DNA of 64,000 bases, taken from the NCBI RefSeq assembly GCF_021389975.1, contig NZ_CP089981.1:2381501-2445500 (forward strand), given 5' to 3'. Below the pieces are notes generated by a model. That model had not been told where the DNA came from. It searched no databases and saw only the letters and a program-made list of their open reading frames with translations. Position numbers and translations under genes: made by a program. The DNA is from Fulvivirga ulvae (GTDB lineage Bacteria > Bacteroidota > Bacteroidia > Cytophagales > Cyclobacteriaceae). Positions 33,701 through 43,082 of the stretch are shown here, in pieces; positions within the stretch are counted from its first letter, which is position 1; each line of letters opens with the position of its first letter.

Positions 33701-35635
33701 CGCTTTTCTGCCAGGCATGCGGATTTTGAACTGAAATCAGACAACCCTGATAAGCCTGCCCTTGCCGGAGATGATGTCTATTTGCGGTTCAACCTTGACG
33801 AAAACTACGCTGATATTAGCCCGGAGGTAGAAGGTCAGGCGGCATTGGAGTTTCCATATGCGCAGTTTAAAACCTCAATTACTCAGGCCAGATGGGACCT
33901 GAATGAAGAGAAGATCACCATGAAAAAACCTGATGATGTTCCTTTGGAAAGCTCTTACTTCTATACCACCCGTGAGGATCTTGATTCCCTTAGGTTTAAT
34001 GCAACAGAAGCTGTTTATGATATTAACACTTTGGAGCTCAAGGTTAGCGGGATACCTTATATTGTGGTTGCGGATGCCAAAATTACTCCGGAAAACAATG
34101 AAGTACTCATTTTGGAGAATTCTAAAATAGGCAGACTCACAAACACGACTATTATTCTGGATACCCTGAATGAGTATCACAGGCTTACGGAAGGTGTAAT
34201 TGACATTAAATCCAGAAATGAATTTACAGGCTATGCAACCTATCAATTTGTTAACTCTCTGAATGACACCGTTCCTATCAAGATGGAGAATTTTCATCTG
34301 GAAACCATGCAGGTAGCCAGTTCAAGGAGAAAAGAGGTGTTCGAGCAACATACTGTAGCCAATGGTTCTGTGAGTGAAACGCAAAACATTCTGATCTCTC
34401 CGGGTATGTTTTACAAAGGTGATATGATCCTTTACGCACATAAACCGGCGATGCAGCTTGACGGTTACATAAAACTTGATCTGCATGAACCAGGTTTTAA
34501 TACCTGGATACAACACTCCAGCTCCGGTGACCAGCGTGATGTGATGATAAACTTTGACAACTCTGTTACTGAAGAAGGCAGAAGGCTGGAAGCAGGTCTG
34601 TACTTTTCGTCTGGTGACAATAGCCTTTACAGCACTTTTATAAATGAGAAATACTCTCCCGATGACGAGGACTTCTTTGTGCCGTCAGGAATATTGTATT
34701 TCGACAAGAATAGCAATGAATATGCCATAGAAGACACTTTGAAGATGACGGGGAAGAAGCTATCAGGCAAAATTTATCGTTACAACCAGGACACCAAAGA
34801 TATTCGTTTTGAAGGTCCCGTTAATTTTATGAGACCTACCAAAGATGTCTCAATAAATGCGGCTGTGCTCGGACATGGCAACCTTGACAGGAATGAGTAC
34901 AATCTCAATAGCCTGCTTGCCATTAATCTTTCAACGGTACCTTCACAGGCATTTGATATAATGGCCAGGGATATTGTTGATGTGGTTAAAAACCTGGGTG
35001 CGCCGGAAGGCCTTGGTGATCAAACCCAATTGATATATAAGCTGGCAGAGATTATAGGCGAGAGGCCGGCGAGAGAATATGAAAAACTGTCATTGCAGGA
35101 GTATGTTCCTTTGGGGGGCTTTGCTAAAGAGACTGCGGTGCCATTGGTATTTACTAATGTTGACCTTAAATGGTCATCGGACCATAAAGCTTTTTACAGC
35201 GAAGGTAAACTGGGTATGTCCAATATCCAGAGAATTGATGTTAATGGTGCCTTTGATGGATTTATGGAAATAAAGAAGAATGAAGCCGGAGGAACAATAT
35301 TCAACGTTTTTATCAAGGTTTCGCCTGCATCTTGGTTCTTCTTTAGCCTGGAAGACGACAGACTTCTGACTTATTCATCCAATGAAAACTACAACGATGT
35401 CATCAGTAAAAAGAGCAATGGCTCTAAGGCAAAAATCGGCGATCTCATCTTCGCTCCTGCAGATAAAGCCGAAACACTGAACTTTATCAACAGATTCCGG
35501 TTAGAATATTATGGAATAGATGAATTTTACGACTTGGATTCAGAGGTAGAGGAAGTTGTAGACGAGACTCCTGATGATGGTTTTGGCGGTACTGAGGAAG
35601 ATGATGGATTTGAGGATGACGATGATGGGTTTTGA
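30797..35635 (+). CDS. Very large secreted acidic protein of unknown function
   Basis: A 1612-residue protein with a signal peptide (MWQTFRYLFFLLCMLSFNAF, cut near residue 24). ATG 30797 is preferred over TTG 30791 because a GGGG ribosome-site-like run lies 7 bp upstream. After a helical segment there is a strongly acidic, Trp-containing linker at about residues 165-235 (DDDWDTEWNDDDWDEGPDPE). The long remainder looks like repeated beta-strand units. It closes with a second acidic tail (EEDDGFEDDDDGF). There is no enzyme motif, cysteine pattern or sorting signal that I recognise. A periplasmic or outer-membrane-associated scaffold is possible. A terminator follows at 35685. Confidence 0.75.
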   Translation: MWQTFRYLFFLLCMLSFNAFSQSNSGPAVPKDTVRVMLNDERARQVLGISDEFQMAWVRLARDQQDKVIAQVASLMNNRRGNKTIYSAYFEAIAHAVNTEGVNAQKMISYLNVTEKVIANHTSAELLQYLQVTKSFFEHRALFHARSNRLFVSNDEYNLEYVEDPSPIEVEEEPVVDEVDDAAADDEYFDEWDEEPADDDWDTEWNDDDWDEGPDPEDELTEDQQMVEAIRGGPALPAISGPVINFEKATLNFSTPYDSVFLENTKGSFLILKNKFVGDGGKFDWSMTGLGADSVFCQLSTYSFDVNKPALQAEAAKLTYKGKLPDPVEGVFEYKSVRHDTTTDARYPRFMSYYSNIKVSNIGKDLIYNGGFSLNGRKIYSSSVLGELSKIEVHDKASKKFKAKAKIFEFSDSTVTADRASIVIYQGNDSIYHPAVRVKYDFNKKYLVLQKDKGGFRNTPYTTTYFNVDFTADIIRWHLDSATLDASILEGRRIVPAHFESSDHYNVEDYRGLGDKIYPFNPLALVVSYSRKNNEEQFYVDQLARHFKKDVKVLKGAMLHLAQKGLVGYDTNKGLITVKEKGTHLFDSKFGKKDFDNIVISSVIHHRPNSTLNFEERTFKIRGVDGFKISDSLNVVIKPDSSEIVLMRDRDFKFNGKISAGNFEYIGRDFTFKYDSFLIYLNEIDSIQFYVKDENSRGRSGRRKVDNALVSSDSSTDGGVANNLQASSGTLFINKPGNKSGKESLPNYPKFDSGKGAVVYFDRKEVLSGVYDRSMYFLVPPFGIDSLGGSDPASIGFEGSFVSSGMFPTFEEKLRVQRDYSMGFTHAVPAEGYTLYEGEGKFYNQLNLNKHGLRGNGRIDFLTTSLVSEDFVFYPDSVVTKGDYVEIREQEYNGVLFPQASVKNYDMKWLPKKDSMYISNLDEPFQFYNETASLDGTAIVSNHGVYGSGTLLTRGSESISERITFEHDRFSARHADFELKSDNPDKPALAGDDVYLRFNLDENYADISPEVEGQAALEFPYAQFKTSITQARWDLNEEKITMKKPDDVPLESSYFYTTREDLDSLRFNATEAVYDINTLELKVSGIPYIVVADAKITPENNEVLILENSKIGRLTNTTIILDTLNEYHRLTEGVIDIKSRNEFTGYATYQFVNSLNDTVPIKMENFHLETMQVASSRRKEVFEQHTVANGSVSETQNILISPGMFYKGDMILYAHKPAMQLDGYIKLDLHEPGFNTWIQHSSSGDQRDVMINFDNSVTEEGRRLEAGLYFSSGDNSLYSTFINEKYSPDDEDFFVPSGILYFDKNSNEYAIEDTLKMTGKKLSGKIYRYNQDTKDIRFEGPVNFMRPTKDVSINAAVLGHGNLDRNEYNLNSLLAINLSTVPSQAFDIMARDIVDVVKNLGAPEGLGDQTQLIYKLAEIIGERPAREYEKLSLQEYVPLGGFAKETAVPLVFTNVDLKWSSDHKAFYSEGKLGMSNIQRIDVNGAFDGFMEIKKNEAGGTIFNVFIKVSPASWFFFSLEDDRLLTYSSNENYNDVISKKSNGSKAKIGDLIFAPADKAETLNFINRFRLEYYGIDEFYDLDSEVEEVVDETPDDGFGGTEEDDGFEDDDDGF

Positions 35636-35684
35636 TAATTCCCTCACCTGAAAAAAATTCTTTATATTTGAAACTAACTGTGTT

Positions 35685-35716
35685 AGGAAGGAGTTATGCG
35701 CTTGCTTCCTTTTTTT
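35685..35716 (+). terminator. Rho-independent terminator
   Basis: AGGAAG and CTTCCT pair around a 14-base loop and are followed by a run of six Ts. It ends the transcript of the large acidic protein just before plsY. Confidence 0.6.
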
Positions 35717-35732
35717 GACCTAATTAAAAAAT

Positions 35733-36380
35733 ATGGAAATAGCTGCAATAGGAATAGCATTAATTTTAGCATACCTGCTTGGTTCAATACCCACTGCCGT
35801 TTGGTTCGGTAAATCTGTACATGGAATAGATGTAAGAGAACATGGTAGCGGAAATCCTGGTGCTACAAATACCTTTAGGGTTTTAGGAAAAAGAGCCGGT
35901 ACAATAGTTATGCTTGGTGATATCATTAAAGGTATGGCAGCTACCTCACTTGCAAGAATATTGCTCAATTTGGATTTTATAGAAGAGCAAAACCTGGTAA
36001 CATTTAAGTTAATACTAGGTGTGGTGGCTGTTATCGGTCATGTCTTTTCGGTATTTATTAACTTCAAGGGGGGTAAAGGTGTAGCCACATTACTGGGTAT
36101 GATGATAGCTATTCATTATGAAGTTGCCCTATTATGTATAGTTGTTTTTCTTGTCACCCTGATCATCTCCAAGTATGTATCACTTTCTTCAATCATTGGA
36201 GCCTTATCTTTTCCGGCCCTGCTTTTACTGGTGCCAAGATTTAAGACCAATGAGCCACTATTGGTGATATTTGGTTTCTTCCTGTTCATTGTTATAGTCT
36301 GGACACATAATAAAAACATCAGGCGGATAGTAGAAGGGGAGGAAAATAAGACCTACCTGATAAGGTTTAAAAAAGATTAA
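35733..36380 (+). CDS. plsY: Acyl-phosphate glycerol-3-phosphate acyltransferase
   Basis: A 215-residue inner-membrane enzyme with about five helices that makes lysophosphatidic acid, the first step of phospholipid synthesis. All three conserved motifs are visible: LLGSIPTAVW, HGSGNPGATNTFRVLGK and NFKGGKGVAT. The length is normal for the family. The gene stands alone between two terminators. Confidence 0.94.
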   Translation: MEIAAIGIALILAYLLGSIPTAVWFGKSVHGIDVREHGSGNPGATNTFRVLGKRAGTIVMLGDIIKGMAATSLARILLNLDFIEEQNLVTFKLILGVVAVIGHVFSVFINFKGGKGVATLLGMMIAIHYEVALLCIVVFLVTLIISKYVSLSSIIGALSFPALLLLVPRFKTNEPLLVIFGFFLFIVIVWTHNKNIRRIVEGEENKTYLIRFKKD

Positions 36381-36391
36381 AGTGTTTTCAA

Positions 36392-36415
36392 AAGGGCAAT
36401 TAGTTGCCCTTTTTT
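36392..36415 (+). terminator. Terminator of plsY
   Basis: AAGGGCAA / TTGCCCTT form a perfect 8-bp stem with a TTAG loop, followed by Ts. It lies 12 bp after the plsY stop. Confidence 0.85.
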
Positions 36416-36563
36416 ATTTCCCCTTCCTGTCTGAAAATAGCCTTTTATCCAACTTATGATCGCAGTTAAATAATTTGGAAATCTTCCCGGGCTGTAGTCC
36501 GTATAACCGGATTGATCGTCAGAACCTACTTAATCAATCTTTTTACCTCTTAATTAATTAACC

Positions 36564-37697
36564 ATGAGATCAAAAACTTTACCATTTCTTATGATGCTGT
36601 TAAGCATCTGCTTATTACACAGTACCACCATGGGCCAGGGCGTCACTCTCCCGCAGGTTAGTCCGGCCGCTGAGGTAACGCAGCAGGTAGGTATATCCAG
36701 TGTCACGATCAATTATTCAAGACCTAATGTAGTCAGTCCTCAGGGCGAAGACCGTACAGGGAAGGTATGGGGCACATTGGTGCCTTATGGCTTTAACAAT
36801 CTGGGCTTTGGCACTTCCCAGGCAGCTCCCTGGCGTGCAGGTGCCAACGAAAATACAACCATCGAGTTTAGCCATGACCTTAAAATAGAAGGAAAGGACC
36901 TTAAAGCAGGTAAGTACGGGCTGCATATGGCTATTGCAGAAGATGGTACGGTAACCATCATTTTTTCAAAGAATTCAAAAGTTTGGGGAAGCTATTTTTA
37001 TGATGAGAAGGATGATGCGCTAAGGGTAAATGTAAAATGGGAAGACCATGAAAGCACCCCCTTGCTTACCTATAATTTTGTGGAGGTCACCGAGAGCTAT
37101 GCAGTGATAGCCCTGGACTGGGAGAAAAAAAGAATACCGTTTAAGGCGGAGTTCGATACCCCTGAGCTGGTCTATCAAAATTTAAAAAATGAACTTCATT
37201 CAAGCCAGGGTTTTGCAATTACTAACTGGACAGCAGCGGTAGCATACCTCGTTCAAAATAAGATCCATCTCGATGAAGCATTAAACTGGGCTAATACCGC
37301 CATTGAAGGTCAATTTTTTAGTGAGAGGAATTTCAGGACATTGCAGACGAAATCAATGGTTCTGACTGCAATGGGAAAGCATGATGAGGCTGCAAAAATA
37401 ATGAACGAAGCTCTGGAAGATCCTAATGCTGCCGTGGCGGATTATTATACTTACGGACGTCAGTTAATTGGGCAGGATAAAGATACAGAGGCACTTGAAG
37501 TATTTAAGAGGGCCAGCAAGAAATGGAAAGACCACTGGCTCGCTCCTCATGGATTGGCCCGGGGCTATTCTGCCCTTGGTGAATATGAGAAAGCACTGAA
37601 ATTTGAAAGAGAAGCACTTGCAAGGGCTCCTGAAACTAGCAAAGTCTTTCTGGAAGGATATATCAAAACCCTTGAGGACAATAAGGACTTCAATTAA
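36564..37697 (+). CDS. DUF2911 and TPR-like secreted protein
   Basis: A 377-residue protein with a signal peptide (cut near residue 25). Residues about 28-195 form a DUF2911 domain (VTINYSRPNVVSPQGEDRTG, YGFNNLGFGTSQAAPWRAGA, LKAGKYGLHMAIAEDG), a family widespread in Bacteroidota with no known activity. The rest is helical with TPR-like repeats (AKIMNEALEDPNAAVADYYT, ARGYSALGEYEKALKFEREA). The upstream 148 bp after the plsY terminator show no clear feature. A strong terminator follows. Confidence 0.85.
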   Translation: MRSKTLPFLMMLLSICLLHSTTMGQGVTLPQVSPAAEVTQQVGISSVTINYSRPNVVSPQGEDRTGKVWGTLVPYGFNNLGFGTSQAAPWRAGANENTTIEFSHDLKIEGKDLKAGKYGLHMAIAEDGTVTIIFSKNSKVWGSYFYDEKDDALRVNVKWEDHESTPLLTYNFVEVTESYAVIALDWEKKRIPFKAEFDTPELVYQNLKNELHSSQGFAITNWTAAVAYLVQNKIHLDEALNWANTAIEGQFFSERNFRTLQTKSMVLTAMGKHDEAAKIMNEALEDPNAAVADYYTYGRQLIGQDKDTEALEVFKRASKKWKDHWLAPHGLARGYSALGEYEKALKFEREALARAPETSKVFLEGYIKTLEDNKDFN

Positions 37698-37706
37698 CAT
37701 TGCGTG

Positions 37707-37759
37707 CTGCGGAACTTTTCTTACAGACTTTTGCATAGAGAAAATGTTCCGCAGTTTTT
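37707..37759 (+). terminator. Terminator of the DUF2911 gene
   Basis: CTGCGGAAC plus TTTTCT pairs with AGAAAA plus GTTCCGCAG over about 15 bp (one bulge), followed by five Ts. Confidence 0.8.
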
Positions 37760-37869
37760 AAATTTAAAAAAATACGGGCAATTCCTACTCTTGTAATTAC
37801 TGTATAAGCGTCGTACTTTCGTTTTGTTTTTGCCCCGTCATTCGGGGTTGTCAATGAAACGGAGCGTAG

Positions 37870-38061
37870 ATGAAGTTGCTTACCAGTCTTTTTTTTGTTT
37901 TAGCCATAATGAGCTTTATTTTTTTATCCATTGGTCTCTATAAACCCTGGGTAATGCTTTGGTGGGAGGATACCCAGAATAGGAAAAAGGTAATTAAGCT
38001 GTATGGTATCTCAGGCACCTTATTTTTTATATTATACCTCTTGATGGAATACTTCTCCTAA
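37870..38061 (+). CDS. Small two-helix membrane protein
   Basis: A 63-residue protein with two hydrophobic helices (about 3-23 and 45-61) and a conserved-looking centre KPWVMLWWEDTQNRKKVIKL. Upstream, a short CCCCG/CGGGG hairpin lies about 20-35 bp before the start. It ends 4 bp inside the convergent methyltransferase gene. The function is unknown; the Trp-rich loop and good frame suggest a real gene. Confidence 0.6.
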   Translation: MKLLTSLFFVLAIMSFIFLSIGLYKPWVMLWWEDTQNRKKVIKLYGISGTLFFILYLLMEYFS

Positions 38062-39239
38062 GGCTTTTCGGTAATAGCTATTCTTTTATTTTCTTCTTTA
38101 TCCGTAAAGGCAAAAAGATATATGTCGCCACCGTCTTTTAAGCCAAGTTTCTTTTTGATGGCATGCACTTCATCAGGGAAATTTCTGGCAGAGACATTAG
38201 CTTTTTTGCCTGATAAATAACTCGAAACCGCCTTTTTATTATAAGGAACTACATCTATTATACGAAACCTGCGACCCGGGAAATCTGTCACTTCAGCATT
38301 ACTGGTGTAGAGGTGTGTATGGGCATGCAGCTTTTTTATATTATATACCCCGGCAATACTCTTAAATGCGCCTGCTTTAAGAATTGAACTGTTAGGCTCG
38401 TAAAGAAACTTATCAGGAAGTCCATACTCCGCCTGTGCGCTTATTTCTGCTGATTTTTGGAAACTGAAACTTTGCCTTTCCCCTACTTTCCGGATATTGA
38501 TTGTATGGATTAAGGGGTTATCTCCTTCAGACTGACGCAGTAGGTACAGCACCTCCTTACATTCGTTCTCCACGGAAATAATATGGATTTCGTGCACAAA
38601 TTTCAGGTCTCTGACAGAGCTCTCAATATCCAGCATCGGAGAGGCTTTTATCAGGATGGTGTCTGCCCTGGACAACAGGTCTGGCAAAATTGTAGTTACA
38701 TCAGGCTCGCAATCATCAAACCTGAATACCCTTTGCGCATTTTCATCCCTTCTGGCGGGATCGAGATAAACCACATCAACCTTAGGTGTGTGTTTCAAAA
38801 AACTCTCTGCCTTATCATTTTTACAGATAATGTTTGTGGCGCCAAGGGAACACAGGTTATCAGATGTGATTGCGGCAAGCTCTTCATTTTGCTCTACATA
38901 AGTGACTTTCTCAAAGCTCTTACTCAAATAGTAGGTGTCAACCCCCGCACCTCCTGTGAGATCAATGAGCGATTTGCCACTAACTATAGATGCCTTATAT
39001 TTAGCGGTAGCCTCTGATGAACACTGCTCCATGGAGATCGTTGGAGGGAACATCACACCCTGAGAGGCATACCATTCCGGCAGCTTCGTCTTCGCCTTTT
39101 TCCGGGCCGTAATTTGGGTAGCAATTACCTTTATTGATACACCATGGATATCCCTATGCCTGAAAATAAGAGTCACCGGGTCATCATTTTCATGGGCCTT
39201 GATGAATCGCTGTATTTCCGGCTTGAGCAGTTCCTTCAT
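38058..39239 (-). CDS. THUMP-like domain class I SAM methyltransferase
   Basis: A 393-residue protein. The core has the Rossmann motif DLTGGAGVDTYYLSKSF, an acidic loop YVEQNEELA and the conserved VVYLDPARRDENAQRVFRFD; the C-terminal part (about 310-390) fits the THUMP-like RNA-binding domain described for this family. It probably methylates an RNA in the cytoplasm, but the target is not known. ATG 39239 (MKELLKPEIQRFI) is preferred; the frame extends 11 codons further through DNA that overlaps a terminator. Confidence 0.8.
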   Translation of the reverse strand: MKELLKPEIQRFIKAHENDDPVTLIFRHRDIHGVSIKVIATQITARKKAKTKLPEWYASQGVMFPPTISMEQCSSEATAKYKASIVSGKSLIDLTGGAGVDTYYLSKSFEKVTYVEQNEELAAITSDNLCSLGATNIICKNDKAESFLKHTPKVDVVYLDPARRDENAQRVFRFDDCEPDVTTILPDLLSRADTILIKASPMLDIESSVRDLKFVHEIHIISVENECKEVLYLLRQSEGDNPLIHTINIRKVGERQSFSFQKSAEISAQAEYGLPDKFLYEPNSSILKAGAFKSIAGVYNIKKLHAHTHLYTSNAEVTDFPGRRFRIIDVVPYNKKAVSSYLSGKKANVSARNFPDEVHAIKKKLGLKDGGDIYLFAFTDKEENKRIAITEKP

Positions 39240-39261
39240 TAAAAACGTACAGTGTAGAAGC

Positions 39262-39294
39262 AAAAATGCCATTCCCGCAATGCGGGAACGGCAT
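39262..39294 (-). terminator. Terminator of asd
   Basis: On the minus strand a near-perfect 29-base palindrome (14-bp arms, inner TTCCCGCA/TGCGGGAA) is followed by TTTTT, 22 bp after the asd stop. Confidence 0.85.
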
Positions 39295-39315
39295 CTGATA
39301 AAATTATTCCTTTAT

Positions 39316-40308
39316 TTAATAAACAAGGTTGTTCGCCGCAAGAAATTCTGCTATTTGAACAGCATTGGTAGCGGCACCTTTCCGCAGATTATCAGCTACC
39401 ACCCACATGTTTAATGCATTTGGTTGCGACTCATCCCTTCTAAGTCTTCCTACAAACACTTCATCCTTACGATGGGCATTAAGAGGCATGGGATAAACAG
39501 CATTTTTCACATCGTCCTGAAGCACAACCCCAGGAGCATGATTCAGAAGCTCTTTAACCTCTTCCAGGTCAAATTCGTTATGGAATTCAACGTTTATCGA
39601 TTCAGAATGGCCACCCATTACAGGCAAACGTACAGCGGTTGCGGTAATAGCAATGCTGTCATCACCAAGTATTTTCCTTGTTTCATTAACCATTTTCATC
39701 TCCTCCTTAGTGTATCCGTTATCCAGAAAAACGTCAATGTGAGGCAGTACGTTCATATCAATTTTATGAGGATAGACCTTCTCCCCTTCCACGCCATTCC
39801 GCTCATTCATGAGCTGGTCAACGGCAGCTTTACCGGTACCTGTAACTGACTGATAAGTTGATATAACCAGTCTTTTTACACCATATTTCTTGTGCAATGG
39901 CGCCAAAGCCATAACCATTTGTATGGTTGAACAGTTAGGGTTTGCGATGATCCTGTCATCTATTCTCAACACCTCAGCATTAATTTCCGGCACAATAAGT
40001 TTGTGGTCAGGGCTCATCCTCCATGCTGATGAGTTATCGACTACGATACACCCTATTTCAGCAAATTTAGGAGCCCACTCCAGTGAAGTACTTCCTCCTG
40101 CAGAAAATATGGCAATATCCGGTTTACTAGCAATGGCATCCTCCATGCCAATAATCTTGTAGGATTTACCCTTGAAGGTTTGAGTTTTACCAACCGATTT
40201 GGCAGATGCTACCAAAAACAGCTGATCAAATTCAAAATTTCTTTCTTCGATTACCTGCAGAACTTCCTGTCCCACTAGGCCTGTTGCTCCTACAATAGCT
40301 AGTTTCAT
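39316..40308 (-). CDS. asd: Aspartate-semialdehyde dehydrogenase
   Basis: A 330-residue enzyme of the lysine, threonine, methionine and cell-wall diaminopimelate pathway. The NADPH-binding VGATGLVGQEVL is at the N-terminus and the catalytic Cys is in IANPNCSTIQ (C126). Substrate residues (STYQSVTGTGKAA) and the conserved VRLPVMGGHSESINVEF are present. The gene is monocistronic with its own terminator. Confidence 0.95.
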   Translation of the reverse strand: MKLAIVGATGLVGQEVLQVIEERNFEFDQLFLVASAKSVGKTQTFKGKSYKIIGMEDAIASKPDIAIFSAGGSTSLEWAPKFAEIGCIVVDNSSAWRMSPDHKLIVPEINAEVLRIDDRIIANPNCSTIQMVMALAPLHKKYGVKRLVISTYQSVTGTGKAAVDQLMNERNGVEGEKVYPHKIDMNVLPHIDVFLDNGYTKEEMKMVNETRKILGDDSIAITATAVRLPVMGGHSESINVEFHNEFDLEEVKELLNHAPGVVLQDDVKNAVYPMPLNAHRKDEVFVGRLRRDESQPNALNMWVVADNLRKGAATNAVQIAEFLAANNLVY

Positions 40309-40411
40309 TTTAATAATAATTTAATTGGCTGAAAATGATATGATTACACATTCATCAGTAAATAGATCCCATACCAGTTTCATGTTAACATAAATATGTA
40401 CTCAAAAATAC

Positions 40412-40419
40412 TATTTTTG
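40412..40419 (+). promoter_or_regulatory. Putative -7 element for the lamin-tail protein gene
   Basis: TATTTTTG fits TAnnTTTG, 36 bp before the TTG start at 40455, in the divergent intergenic region with asd. Confidence 0.35.
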
Positions 40420-40454
40420 TTTTTTACAGCTATTGTTAATATGAATTAATTGCC

Positions 40455-43082
40455 TTGTTAGATTATTATAAGCTCTGTTTAGTAGTTCTTTTTCTCTTTT
40501 TGGTCAAGTTTCCATGCCAGTCGCAGTTTACTGATGACTTTACTGATGGCGATTTTATTGCAGATCCGGTATGGAATAGTTCAAATAAATCAGGTGACGG
40601 GGCTGACTTTCAGGTCCAAAATGGCGAATTACAAAGCAAGGGCCCGGCGGCTTCTTCAACAATATGGATTAGCAATAGCAATCTGCCCGATATGCATCAA
40701 CAAAAGGTAGTTTGGCAGTTTACAGCCAGATATGATGCTTCCCCAAGTGGCTCCAATAATACGGAAATTTATCTCTTTTGCGATAACAGTGATTTGAGCT
40801 CCACCGCTGACGGCTATTTTATTCGCCTTGGAGAGTCAGGAAATGACGATGGCATTGATCTGTTTAAAATCGGCTCCTCCACCCCGCTGATCGCTGACCC
40901 AAACCCTTCAATTGCTTCAGGTTATATGGTGAATATAAGAGTCACCAGAGATACTTCAGGGAAGTGGGAACTTGAAGCCGATCCGTCGGGCGGATTTGCC
41001 TATGTGATGATTGGTACAGCGGTTGACAAAGAATTTACTACCGGCTCACATTTTGGCTTTAAAGTAGAACATACAAGTACACGAAGTCAGGCATTTTTCT
41101 TTGATAATATTTCCATATCATCGAGCGACATTAAAGCTCCTGACCTGGTTTCGGTAGAGGTTGTTTCACGGTCGCAGCTTGATCTCATTTTTTCCGAGCG
41201 TCTGGAAACATCAGCAGGAGAAGATATTAATAATTATTTTGTGAGTGACGGTATTGGTTATCCTTCTTCCGTAACGGTCGATGAAGCCGATTCCAGGATT
41301 GTTCATTTGGATTTTGCTTCCGATTTTGCAAAAGGGAAGATGCACCAAATTGAGATTAAGGGTGTGCAGGATCTTTCCGGGAATGCGATTTCATCAATAT
41401 TTTATGGATTCGTGTATTTTGTTGAAGAGCTGGCTGCGTTTAAAGATGTTATAATTACAGAAATATTTGCTGATCCAAGCCCACCCAATGATTTGCCGGA
41501 AAGAGAATTCATTGAAGTTTACAATAACAGTAATAAGGTTTTCGACCTCGCCAACTGGCAATTCTCAGACTTGAAGGATACAGCTATATTGAATAGTTCC
41601 TACTTCTTTCCGGGGGATTATTTAATATTATGTCCGGAGGAGGCTGCCCCGGAACTTGCCCCATATGGTCAGGTAATGGGATTGAATAATTGGCCCACTC
41701 TTAACAATAATGAAGATTTTCTGTTGATCAGGGATGCCCATAACCGGGTAACAGATTCCGTACATTATTCCTCCAGCTGGTACAAAAGCTCTTTAAAATC
41801 AGATGGTGGCTGGACCCTCGAACTCATTGATCCGGCAAATTTATGTGGCAGTGGCGGCAATTGGACTGCTTCTGAGCATCTGTCTGGCGGCACGCCGGGT
41901 GCCATTAATTCCGTAATAAGTGAAAATCCTGATTTTACTCCTCCTCTGGTAACGGAAGTGTTTGGCCTTCGTGCGGATTCGGTAGTGGTGAGGTTTAATG
42001 AGGTGCTGGATACTGATATTGTTCCGGGAAATTTTATTATAAACCCGGCAGTTGAGGTTTCAAGTGTGATTCCAGGCAGTGGTTTAGATGAGATAGGGCT
42101 CAAACTTTCTGATCAGCTTCATGGCAGTATAACCTACAGTCTGAAAGTGAACGGCATCAGAGACTGCAGTGGTAATCTTATAGATGAAGAAAATTTATAC
42201 GATTTTTATCTGGTTGAACCAGCCGACAGCTTTGAAATAATTATTAACGAGGTGCTGTTTAATCCCTATTCAGGCGGAGTGGATTTTGTGGAGCTTTACA
42301 ACAACTCCTCAAAACATGTTAATCTCAAGGACTTGTTACTGGCCAATGGTGAAAAGCTGGATGGTCAATACCATAGCAAGCAAATATTTCCGGTTGCTGC
42401 CAGCAATATTGTATTAAAGCCGCATAATTATATTGCTCTGACGGAGAGCTCTATAGTATTGAAGGAAAACTACCCAAGATCGGATGAAAGAAACTTTAAT
42501 GAGGTTAAAAGGTTGCCGGCTTACAACGATGATACAGGTGTAGTCATACTACTAAATCCGGATTCAGCCGTTCTGGATTTATTTGAATACTCTGAGGATC
42601 TTCATTTGGCTCTGCTTGCAGATAAGGAGGGGGTATCGCTGGAAAGAATTTCTTTTGTTGCACCTACCAACGAGAGTAACAGTTGGAAATCTGCAGCCTC
42701 TGCTGCCGGCTTTGCCACCCCGGGATATATAAACTCTCAAGTCAGTAAAGGCTTCCAAACCAACAGCGGACAGATCATTGCTGAACCTAAAGTAATTGTA
42801 CCGGACGGGTCTGGCCACAATGATTATACTACTATTAATTATGCTTTTGATAAAGCCGGTTATATAGTCACCACGCGAATATTAGATGCGTTTGGAAGAA
42901 CTATAAAAATACTTGGGGAAAATGATTATTTACCTGCCGAAGGGTTCTATACATGGGATGCAACCGATGAGGTGGGATCAAAAGTCCGGACCGGTTATTA
43001 TCTGGTTTTTCTTGAAGCTTTCGGCTTGAACGGGGAGGTGCTGCGGTTTAAGGAAAAAGTTGTGGTTGGTACAAAATTTTAA
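40455..43082 (+). CDS. Lamin-tail-domain surface/secreted protein
   Basis: An 875-residue protein with a signal peptide (cut near residue 24). It has an N-terminal jelly-roll-like region (about 25-220), a Big-like domain (DLVSVEVVSRSQLDLIFSER), a first lamin-tail domain (VIITEIFADPSPPNDLPERE, FIEVYNNSNKVFDL, about 335-470), a second Big-like domain and a second lamin-tail domain (FEIIINEVLFNPYSGGVDFV, ELYNNSSKHVNL, about 590-770). The C-terminal FlgD-like fold (about 785-875, GRTIKILG, YTWDATDEVGSKVRTGYYLV) resembles type IX sorting domains. The gene starts at TTG because the nearby ATG is followed at once by a stop. Export to the cell surface is inferred. Confidence 0.8.
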   Translation: MLDYYKLCLVVLFLFLVKFPCQSQFTDDFTDGDFIADPVWNSSNKSGDGADFQVQNGELQSKGPAASSTIWISNSNLPDMHQQKVVWQFTARYDASPSGSNNTEIYLFCDNSDLSSTADGYFIRLGESGNDDGIDLFKIGSSTPLIADPNPSIASGYMVNIRVTRDTSGKWELEADPSGGFAYVMIGTAVDKEFTTGSHFGFKVEHTSTRSQAFFFDNISISSSDIKAPDLVSVEVVSRSQLDLIFSERLETSAGEDINNYFVSDGIGYPSSVTVDEADSRIVHLDFASDFAKGKMHQIEIKGVQDLSGNAISSIFYGFVYFVEELAAFKDVIITEIFADPSPPNDLPEREFIEVYNNSNKVFDLANWQFSDLKDTAILNSSYFFPGDYLILCPEEAAPELAPYGQVMGLNNWPTLNNNEDFLLIRDAHNRVTDSVHYSSSWYKSSLKSDGGWTLELIDPANLCGSGGNWTASEHLSGGTPGAINSVISENPDFTPPLVTEVFGLRADSVVVRFNEVLDTDIVPGNFIINPAVEVSSVIPGSGLDEIGLKLSDQLHGSITYSLKVNGIRDCSGNLIDEENLYDFYLVEPADSFEIIINEVLFNPYSGGVDFVELYNNSSKHVNLKDLLLANGEKLDGQYHSKQIFPVAASNIVLKPHNYIALTESSIVLKENYPRSDERNFNEVKRLPAYNDDTGVVILLNPDSAVLDLFEYSEDLHLALLADKEGVSLERISFVAPTNESNSWKSAASAAGFATPGYINSQVSKGFQTNSGQIIAEPKVIVPDGSGHNDYTTINYAFDKAGYIVTTRILDAFGRTIKILGENDYLPAEGFYTWDATDEVGSKVRTGYYLVFLEAFGLNGEVLRFKEKVVVGTKF

